From Panopea generosa (Eukaryota > Mollusca > Bivalvia > Adapedonta > Hiatellidae): 64,000 bases of DNA. The stretch is taken from the NCBI GenBank assembly GCA_029582155.1, contig CM055909.1, positions 18,152,301 through 18,216,300 on the forward strand. Reading direction: 5' to 3'. Below the pieces are notes generated by a model, which was not told where the DNA came from, did no database searches, and saw only the letters and a list, made by a program, of their open reading frames with translations. This document shows, one piece after another, positions 54,720-64,000 of the stretch. Position 1 is the first letter of the stretch. Each line of letters opens with the position of its first letter. Position numbers and translations under genes: made by a program.

Positions 54720-57450
54720 CGTATGAAACCATTTATTTGGGAACATGCTTTTGTTTTACACTGTATACATTTAAAATCTAGATGTAATCGATTTATCTAG
54801 CAGGAAGAGGAAGGTAAGTTATGTTTATCAGATGCTGATGTCGCGACGTTAGAGCGATATGAACGATTTAAAACATATGAACATTCAACAAAACCTTTCA
54901 AATCATTTGATTTTTTAAAATTAAGGAACGATTTATATCATACGTCATACGTCGTAATTGTAAAATACTTTTACTGTATTGCCCTTTATATATTTTGTTT
55001 TGGCATTTGGAAATTGCTAATAAAGATATTCTTACATATATCATGTTTGTACTGTCCTACATAGTTGGATCATGCTTGAACAATGATTATGCCATATATC
55101 CATTCACGCACCATACTTGCGAAATGCTTATAATGCATTGTCCTACAGATAGTATCCATTGTTATATATCATCATGAATGCTCAATCTGATTGGTTGAAA
55201 CTCGAACTAATCAGGTCAAATAAAATTAACTATTGACCACTTTTTCCTTCAAAAATGAAATAATGACCACTTATTCTGTCGAAACCGGTTTCAACCGGTT
55301 ACCGAGTCAATAGTTTAAACTGCGTCTCGGTCAATAGTTTCTTGCTTTGGGTCAATAGTCATTTTCCTTGGATAAATAATTTTAACCATTGACCGCTAAA
55401 AAGGTAGAAAGTTGTATAATATATTACCTAATAATCATTATCTGTCGGAATTCGTTACACTATAATAGTAATACATTTCACTTCGGACATGCTTTCAGTG
55501 TGTCACTCTATAATCACCATCCTTGGTAAATGTAGACAATTTATTACCCCATATTTTGCAAGGGCTTGCAATATACAGTACTCTTTATACTTAATGTTTC
55601 GCACCAGAAACGTCATCTTTGAAAATGCTTACAATACATTAATTACCCTTCTGGTTATGGCCAAGCATAATTGCATTCGCGAGCGGACTCAGTATGAGAC
55701 AGGGGTCAAGACAAAAGAACGGGACTTTCTTTTTCTTCCATTATTTTTAATTGACTGTCTTCATAAATGTTCAGCTAAATTCTGATTAGCATACATACTT
55801 TTAATTGCACACACTTTTCTTTACAAGAATACTTGTTTAAAAGTTTGTCAACAATTACACAATATGCCTGCATAGATATTGTGTGGTGAATAGACACTGA
55901 CCTATTCAAATCAATGATCATTTGATACTATCAACACGCGATTAGATAGTGTACACGGTCATTTTTCAATTTTCGATAACAGGGTTTTAAATTTGGCATG
56001 TACACCTATTTTGTCTGTGTTATTAGTTAACGTAACTGATATGAGATAAACTCAATAGTGCACAGATATGCGAACCAAAAATATCTCATTACATTATCAT
56101 TTGTGTTTCGCAATTTTGATGATATCATTTTAATTTTTTCAAACATCTCTTCATATAAAGTTTCATTCTCTTTTTTTAAAAACATACATACATTTATGAC
56201 TAAACTCAAGAAAAAGTCAAGGTCAACACTAATGTTAGGGATACACTGATTGACATACACGTTATGTTTGGGAACTTTACGATGTTTAACAACAGTTGGA
56301 AGAAGCTGACTTGCATATCATGTTGGAGTCACCTCATACCTACTTGTAACTTGTCAATACCAGTGGTAACAGTATTAAATTCAATAAAATAGCCGAGATA
56401 TGCATTATCTATACTCTTAAATATTTTTATGTTCAATTTCACAATATTTTCTTTTAAATATTAGTTTAACGAATATTTTTGTTATTAAAGAGCCTCATAT
56501 GTAAAATCACTTATTAGAAGGGCTTCATTTGTCGTGTTACAATCCAAACCAGATGTAGTTTAATTATGAGTTACATGATTGATGCTTATGTAAATCGCTG
56601 GAGATAAACCCAAAGATATAATAATATAGTTACGAGTATATATATATATATAAATATATAACTGTATTTTTATAAATGATGCCACTTGATCTTGAATACC
56701 CGGAGAGCCATCGACACGTTATTTGTCCGACCAGATATATATGTTTAAGTTAATCGTTACTTTGAAGAATAAGGGAGCTTATTGATTTGGTCATTTGTTA
56801 ACCGTGATCTTAAGACACTATGATGACAAACGACGTTAAATTCATACAAATTGTATAGTTTTACAAGAAAAATAACCTTTGGTTGGGTATGGCGTTGGAA
56901 TTGGGCTAGCCCCGGGCAGTATGTTTTTATATAAGAAGGAAGAGAATATGAGCTTTATAAACAGACTAGAGACCTAAACTTTCAGTCATTTTTATCTTTT
57001 TACACGGTTAGATAACCGTACTTTCATATTATCTATTAAACAGAGATAAACTTATTTGTTTAATGGTTCAAACAAAACCCTACATGACATCAGCACAAAA
57101 TCACAAACAAAATAATATTCAAACACAATATATAATAATTGTAATACGGATAAAAAAATAAGGCGCATATTCATGTATAATCCAAAGTGCGGCGACTCTA
57201 GAGAACAGAAAAACAAACACATGTTCGTTATATTATATTATTTAATGTTTATTAATCCGGAATGTGGGGTTTCGAGCGTATAACATGTGGTTAATATTTT
57301 GTATTTTAAACAACAAACTAATATTTCAATGTCAAACATATGCACTCCGTGTATCCCTGACCGTGTGTATTTGAAATAGACAACAGTCAAGTGTTCTGTT
57401 TTGTATTTTGTACTAAATAAGTTTTTTTATAAATACACCCAGTACACTGC
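54720..57450. other. Intergenic, no gene recognised
   Basis: Contains dispersed repeat G (55170-55415) and a short TA run near 56636. The frame at 55489-55785 has no recognisable domain. Confidence 0.4.
55170..55415 (-). mobile_element. Dispersed repeat G, copy 2, uninterrupted
   Basis: About 245 bp, inverted relative to 43405-44045. Rich in the motif ggtcaatagt and variants (at least five). No terminal inverted repeat recognised. Confidence 0.65.
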
Positions 57451-57454
57451 GACA

Positions 57455-57735
57455 AGTTTGATTGATTGATTGATTGATTGAATATTTAGCGTCATTTTTA
57501 TGCCATCGAGGGCTAACAGACGATCAGTTAACTTAACCACTGTTTCCTGGGATTAACCAGTACTCGAGCACATCCCATCTCCGCAAGTAACTGATAACTT
57601 TCCCACTTGATTCTAGTCGTGGGAGACGAATGATAATGAGATACAATGTCGTATATCAATCATCTCGGAGACTGTTGCCGAGCGGGGATTCGAACTCACG
57701 ACCCCTGGATTGATAGTCAGACGCGTGCGACAGTT
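57455..57735 (-). mobile_element. SINE family A, full-length, reverse orientation
   Basis: Starts with the complementary tail gattgattgattgattg, then body and tRNA-like head ending ggggattcgaactcacgacc. Colinear with 6598-6892. Confidence 0.85.
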
Positions 57736-57944
57736 TGAACAATTCGACTTGATTTTATGTTGTTTCTTTTATCAAGGTTCTACTCATAAGACAGAGTCCA
57801 CCCTATACCAAATAAACATATATTACGCATCTATATTTTGTACCACATCCAATGTAATCATCTAATACAAATCGTGTTACAAAACGTTACTGCTGGTAAA
57901 CGTTCAAATTTTACAACTATATCCCGCGATTAAAAACTCAAATC

Positions 57945-60410
57945 AGGTTGTGGCTGAGAGCTTTATCCACTAATGCGGTCATCTGTGGCTGAGTGGTATA
58001 AAATGAGGTTGTGCCTGAGAGCTTTATCCAGTAATGCGGTCCTATGTGACTGAGTGGTATAAAATGAGGTTGTGCCTGAGAGCTTTATCCAATAATGCGG
58101 CCCTCTGTGGCTGAGTGGTATAAAATGAAGTTGTGCCTGAGAGCTTTATCCAGTAATATGGTCCTCTATGGCTGAGTGGTATAAAATGAGGTTGTGCCTG
58201 AGAGCTTTATCCAATAATGCGGCCCTCTGTGGCTGAGTGGTATAAAATGAAGTTGTGCCTGAGAGCTTTATCCAATAATGCGGCCCTCTGTGGCTGAGTG
58301 GTATAAAATGAGGTTGTGGCTGAGAGCTTTATCCAGTAATGTGGTCCTCTGTGACTGAGTGGTATAAAATGAGGTTGTGTCTGAGAGCTTTATCCACTAA
58401 TGCGGTCCTCTGTGGCTGAGTTGTATAAAATGAGGTTGTGTCTGAGAGCTTTATCCAGTAATGTGGTCCTCTGTGGCTGAGTGGTATAAAATGAGGTTGT
58501 GCCTGAGAGCTTTATCCAATAATGCGGCCTTCTGTGGCTGAGTGGTATCAAATGAGGTTGTGACTGAGAGCTTTATCCACTAATGTGGCCCTCTGTGGCT
58601 GAGTGGTATAAAATGAGGTTGTGCCTGAGAGCTTTATCCAGTAATGTGGTCCTCTGTTGCTGAGTGGTATAAAATGAAGTTGTGCCTGAGAGCTTTTTCC
58701 AGTAATGTGGTCATCTGTGGCTGAGTGGTATAAAATGAGGTTGTGCCTGAGATTTTTATCCAGTAATGTGGTCCTCTGTGGCTGAGTGGTATAAAATGAG
58801 GTTGTGCCTGGGAGCTTTATCCAATAATGTGGTCCTATGTGGCTGAGCGGTATAAAATGAAGTTGTGCCTGAGAGCTTTTTCCAGTAATGTGGTCCTCTG
58901 TGGCTGAGTGGTATAAAATAAGGTTGTGCCTGAGAGCTTTATCCAGTAATGTGGTCCTCTGTGGCTGAGTGGTATAAAATGAAGTTGTGTCTGAGAGCTC
59001 TATCCAATAATGTGGTCCTCTGTGGCTGAGTGGTATAAAATGAGGTTGTGCCTGAGAGCTTTATCCAGTAATGCGGTCCTATGTGACTGAGTGGTATAAA
59101 ATGAGGTTGTGTCTGAGAGCTTTATCCAATAATGCGGCCCTCTGTGGCTGAGTGGTATAAAATGAAGTTGTGCCTGAGAGCTTTATCCAGTAATGTGGTC
59201 CTCTGTGGCTGAGTGGTATAAAATGAGGTTGTGCCTGAGAGCGTTATCCAATAATGCGGCCCTCTGTGGCTGAGTGGTATAAAATGAAGAAGTTGTGCCT
59301 GAGAGCTTTATCCAGTAATGTGGTCCTCTGTGGCTGAGTGGTATAAAATGAGGTTGTGCCTGAGAGCTTTATCCAATAATGCGGTCCTCTGTGGCTGAGT
59401 GGTATAAAATGAGGTTGTGTCTGAGAGCTTTAACCACTAATGCGGTCCTCTGTGGCTGACTTGTATAAAATGAGGTTGTGACTGAGAGCTTTATCCAATA
59501 ATGCGGTCCTCTGTGGCTGAGTGGTATAAAATGAGGTTGTGTCTGAGAGCTTTAACCACTAATGCGGTCCTCTGTGGCTGACTTGTATAAAATGAGGTTG
59601 TGTCTGAGAGCTTTATCCATTAATGTGGTCCTCTGTGGCTGAGTGGTATTAAATGAGGTTGTGCCTGAGAGCTTTATCCAATAATGCGGCCCTCTGTGGC
59701 TGAGTGGTATAAAATGAGGTTGTGCCTGAGAGCTTTATCAAATAATGCGGCCCTCTGTGGCTGAGTGGTATAAAATGAGGTTGTGACTGAGAGCTTTATC
59801 CACTAATGTGGCCCTCTGTGGCTAAGTGGTATAAAATGAAGTTGTGACTGAGAGCTTTATCCACTAATACAGTCCTTTTTGACTGATAGGTATAAAATGA
59901 GGTTGTGTCTGAGAGCTTTATCCACTAATGCGGTCCTTTTTGACTGATAGGTATAAAACGAGGTTGTGTCTAAGAGCTTTATCCACTAATGCAGTCTCTG
60001 TGGCTGAGTTGTATAACACGAGGTGGTGTCTGAGGGCTTTATCCATAATGCGTTCCTTTTTGACTGATAGGTATAAATCAGGTTGTGCCATAGAGCTTTA
60101 TCCACTAATGTGGTCCTATGTGACTGAGTGGTATAGAATGAGGTTGTGTCTGAGAGCTTTATCCAGTAATGTGGTCCTCTGTGGCTGAGTTGTATAAAAT
60201 GAGATTGTGTCTGAGAGTTTTATCCATAATGCGGTCCTTTTTGTCTGAATTATATAAAATGAGGTTGTGGCTGAGAGCTTTATCCACTAATGTGGCCCTC
60301 TGTGGTTGAGTTGTATAAAATGAGGTTGTGGCTGTGAGCTTTATCCACTTATGTGGTCCTCTGTGGCTGAGTTGTATAAAATGAGGTTGTGTCTGAGAGC
60401 TGTATATCTA
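57945..60410. repeat. 61-bp tandem satellite with A-box-like motif, about 40 copies
   Basis: Unit about GGTTGTGCCTGAGAGCTTTA, then TCCAGTAATGTGGTCCTCTG, then TGGCTGAGTGGTATAAAATGA. Very regular from 57,945 to 59,800, more diverged from 59,860 to 60,410. TGGCTGAGTGG fits the tRNA A-box consensus and recurs in most units. Confidence 0.95.
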
Positions 60411-60961
60411 CTTACATGGCGGTATTCTCTAACAAAATTTGCTGGTAGTGATCGCTATTTTGAAAAGCTAAACTATCCGTACTGGCTCTAACAGTACTAT
60501 AAAACTGTAATATACAAATAAAAAAAAAACTCAAGCTGACCATTGGTATTTATCGAAGTCGTTTAATAGACTTTATATTCTGACGAAATTCAACACATAT
60601 CTAGGCATGCGCAACGCCTTGTTGATTTATTTGTGCACGTGATTGATGTCAATGTTGATGAAACTTGATCAATCCGTGCAAAATGCATTGGTAAAACTTC
60701 TTCGAACCACTTCATTTAGTGCTCATGTAGTCTGCAGAAGTGACAAATTGATAATGCAATATGCGCATTGACCACTCTGTCAATATGATATGCATCCAGT
60801 AAGTTGCTGCTTAATTATGCATTGACCATATAGATCGGCAATGAGCCATGCCGAATCTATAAGAACAGAATGAAACTATCATTTGTTAGAGCGTAACTCA
60901 CACCCGTTATCCAAGGACAACTAACACAGATCGCTACAACTATCGCAGATCAAGTTGGCGG

Positions 60962-61983
60962 ATGACTGAGTACGACAAACGGTAAGAAACAATTAATTGA
61001 TACAAATACTGTAGGCTAGTGTGTTTAATTAATGATATAAATGTAAAGTTAAAATTGAATAGTAAGTTCTCAAAACATTCTAAGTCATAAAAAATATGTG
61101 TTATTACAAAAGATATAAAACATTTACTGCTCCAAAATTGAATTCTTATACTCAATTTCAAGAATTCTTTCTTTTTCTGACATTTAATGACCAAATTTTG
61201 CTAAACTTTTCAAATCAGTCATAACTACGATGTCTTAAGCATTTATGTCTTACCTTCGTTTACCGGTTTCTGTATTATAAATTAGGATAAGTTTATTTTG
61301 AAAAGAGGTTGTACGGTTTATTTGGAAACAACTTACCACGGAGTATAACACAACATAACGCGGATCATTTTCTAAAACTGGGCACAACGAACGTGAAATC
61401 ACAAACTCTTGTTTATGAAATAAAAAATATGTTTGAAGTTCACAATGTTTAATCTTATCAACGATGTTTACAAATAATTATTAGATGACAGTATAAAATG
61501 GTCTAAATATTACCATATCAAGTTTGTTATCATACATATTGAGTGCATTTCGAGCGGTGAAAGCGGAAAAGGTCTAAGTGCTTCTTTATTTATACGCATT
61601 TAGACCATTTTTCGCATTCACCCCTCGGGTTCTCCTTTCATTCAGACAGATGGAGTTCTTATTGCTCTTTGAAAAACAGTGGTTTGGACTCTGTTGGTGG
61701 GCGTTGTGTTATTAACCAAGAAGAGGATGTTCTTCGATATCGGCAGTTGTTATTACATGAACAATCTGGAAGGTTAAGGTACAAAAATAAACTTAATGAA
61801 GGTAAATGTAACACGCCAGCTCCTAGTACATTCTTACTTAATGAAAAGTCAACGGAAAATAAAATAAATACTCCTGTCAAAGCAAAAGAAGATTATGTTA
61901 GTGATGGCTTTCATGATATAGAAAGTGTTATTTTGGAGAAAAAAAATGGCTGTTACATGAATGTACCTGCTATGGAGAGATGA
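60962..61983 (+). CDS. Possible two-exon small gene, about 117 residues, unknown function
   Basis: ATG at 60962 opens MTEYDKR; the exon ends at 60981 with CG|gtaaga. The acceptor cagacag at 61643-61649 joins in phase to an exon 61650-61983: WSSYCSLKNSGLDSVGGRCV, NQEEDVLRYRQLLLHEQSGR and so on to VILEKKNGCYMNVPAMER-stop. Two adjacent AGs (cag, acag) exist; only the second gives an open frame. The composition is charged and protein-like. I recognise no domain, signal peptide or membrane span. It could be a real short gene, a terminal exon pair of something longer or repeat-derived. Confidence 0.32.
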
Positions 61984-63676
61984 CCATTCGATAAGATTCC
62001 GCTGCAAATTGCGAACTATCGATGCAAAATGATCGAGCGTTATCCATACATATGTGGGAAAGCAACTATTTGAGCCTAGACACGCACAATTGGATAAATA
62101 ACACGTATTCGAGCAGCGGAGACACAGACCAGTAATATTCATAAGCCACTGTTCGGGATAGTACGTGTACGAACAGCAAAGATTGCGAATGCGAAGGCTT
62201 TGCTGTTTGCATGTGCACTAAGAACCTTTCGAGGCACATATTATTTTTATTCTACAGGTCAATGACGTCGTTAATATACATCACCATTGCGGTTTAAAGT
62301 TGATAACAAGCTGCATGGTAAAATACATGAAAATCAAGGATTAAAACTTTTGAGTATTTTGAAGAAAATGAATTCGTGAGTAGTTCAAATATACGTTATT
62401 GTTATGCTTTTATGGGGCAAAGGTATATAGGTACTACTATCGTTCAATGCACACTTATAGTCTACTTTTATAGCGACGTGATAAGAGTACAAATGCCCAT
62501 CGTTAACTCATCCTAACCAGTATGCAATTAGTCCTAAAGTCTCTTTATACTCTGGAACTTCAGGGACGGATTCGGGGTCGAATTTGGTAGGGGAGAATGT
62601 CATCGGGTGTAGGTAGACTACTGGATACGGGTTTATAGCAATATTACAGGGTGTTCGCTTATAACACCTAAGAGGCCCTCGAACTTAAGAAATGGGCTCC
62701 ACTCCAACAGTGGGCAGACTACAAAATAGCAATAGAAAAGTTATTAAAAGCAATTTCCGAGTTGTGCATGAGTCGCCGAGTATATTGTGTCCCGGTATGG
62801 ACTTTATCCGTGGTATGTTGTGGCCGTTTGAGATGTCCCTTCCTCTGATAAATGTTTATTTACAAAATTCTGTGATGTCTTGAAGAATGTCGATCATACA
62901 GAGTATCTTGGGTATGTCAAGGAATAAAACTATATTGCAAAATGTTGGTTAGTTTATATATGGTTCTGATTTTGACCGTTTGACTGGTAGAATCACAGCA
63001 CAAAATGGCTCAAACAAAGTTTAACAGTTTAAAGTTAACTTTACAGGCTGCTATCAGAACCGGGATATCTTCGAAATGTGCATCGAACGTTGGCATATAA
63101 GCTGTTTGTATTTAAAAAATGCAAAGTATATACTCGCCGGTTTTTGCGTCAGTTATCTTTTATCAGCGTTAGTTGTACCGATCTGCGTCAGTTGTCCTCG
63201 GATAACGGGTGTGTTACCGTTTTATTATGATGATAGTGTAACTTTTTTAGTCATGAATATTTTACATTTTATTTGCAGGTTCTTTTGCGCACTTTACCGA
63301 CTATGCTATAGTTGACCAAAACTCCATTTATCGTTTGATCCATTTGAATAAAATATCTATTGATTATTAGTTAGTATTCATTTTGTGTCAATAATAATAA
63401 TGCTATATTGTTGGCTTTGATAAAAAAATAATATGAACACTTCTAAAAATTACATAACAATTCCTTTTAGCACAACTTTAAAAAATCAGAAATGACATTT
63501 TTTATATAGACATAACATTTTCATACTTATTGATGTAACAAATTAGAAAAAAATCATGGACATAAGTAAATAAGTGGCTACATTGTGCAACTTAATTTCA
63601 TTTTGCGATATGATTACTTATTATCACAATGGTTGTATGTCTACATCATGGACGTAGGAGCGTTTCATTTATTGTA
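61984..63676. other. Intergenic, nothing supported
   Basis: A hydrophobic 79-codon frame at 63076-63315 followed by AATAAA at about 63347 is noted but not called. No repeat recognised. Confidence 0.35.
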
Positions 63677-64000
63677 TGTGTGTGTGTGGAGGGGTTTGAC
63701 TTTTAATCGTTAAAATTATAAAATATATTAAACAAATATTTGTCTTTATTTCCTCTGATTATAACTACAGCGAGAACACGCACATGAAACAATAATACAT
63801 ACATTTTTAATAATAAACAAACGGAATATTACATAAATTAAGTACATAGACAAATCAAACAAAGTTAAGAATTGACAAAACGAATTACAGTGTATTCTAT
63901 TAATATGATACACGCCACCATGTATGTACGCACACTTAACGTGAAGAAGAGTGGATATGGCGTTGGTAGCGGTACTGGAGCCGCCTCCCAGAAATATTTA
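63677..64000 (+). repeat. Dispersed repeat E, copy 2, continues past the window
   Basis: Colinear with 13654-13960 to the last base (gtgtgtgg, tttgacttttaa, cttaacgtgaagaag, tggatatggc, ccagaaatattta). Confidence 0.75.

Noticed and set aside
63076..63315. 79-codon hydrophobic frame followed by AATAAA
   Set aside because: No recognisable domain, no upstream exon or promoter, composition typical of AT-rich chance frames. Cannot be excluded as a small membrane protein.

Overview
The window is AT-rich eukaryotic (animal) nuclear DNA. Genes have many short exons with GT-AG introns, introns of up to several kilobases, several tRNA-derived SINE families, remnants of LINE and Penelope-like elements, MITE-like inverted-repeat elements and four large tandem arrays. 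The organism is most likely a lophotrochozoan, and I favour a bivalve mollusc. That is an inference from the gene content (an EGF/FN3 receptor-kinase relative) and the repeat landscape, not from any species-specific marker.

Left part (1 to about 10,950, + strand): the 3' seven coding exons of a proteasome activator PA28-gamma (PSME3/REG-gamma) orthologue. They are in phase throughout and give 201 residues up to the stop at 10567-10569; the 5' exons lie left of the window. A 43-bp minisatellite (about 600-1812) ends exactly at the first visible exon and repeats that exon's splice acceptor and first codons about 28 times. The introns also carry a piggyBac-type MITE with TTAA flanks, a second inverted-repeat element, SINEs and a Penelope-like endonuclease remnant.

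Middle part (16,800-49,881, - strand): a complete 25-exon gene. I joined all exons by phase; they total 3,750 nt, or 1,249 residues. The order is signal peptide, EMI-like Cys region, two EGF domains, a long ectodomain that I cannot name, an FN3 domain, a transmembrane helix and a tyrosine-kinase-like domain. The catalytic HRD reads HRR, the DFG reads GFG and the activation loop has no tyrosine, so this looks like a receptor tyrosine pseudokinase. Its second-last coding intron holds a 4.7-kb array of a 54-bp satellite that is open on both strands. The intron after exon 14 holds decayed copies of the end of exon 14.

Right part (49,900-64,000): a 53-bp satellite (50,190-54,715) begins about 300 bp upstream of the receptor start codon. 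It is followed by dispersed repeats, a SINE and a 61-bp satellite (about 57,945-60,410) whose unit carries a tRNA A-box-like motif. A possible two-exon small gene (60,962-61,983) and a second copy of a dispersed repeat run to the window edge.

The most unusual theme is that, at three separate places in two unrelated genes, a tandem duplication spans an exon-intron junction and so multiplies splice sites: a PSME3 acceptor, a PSME3 donor and the receptor exon-14 donor. No functional link between the two genes is visible. All assignments are by eye; no database search was run.
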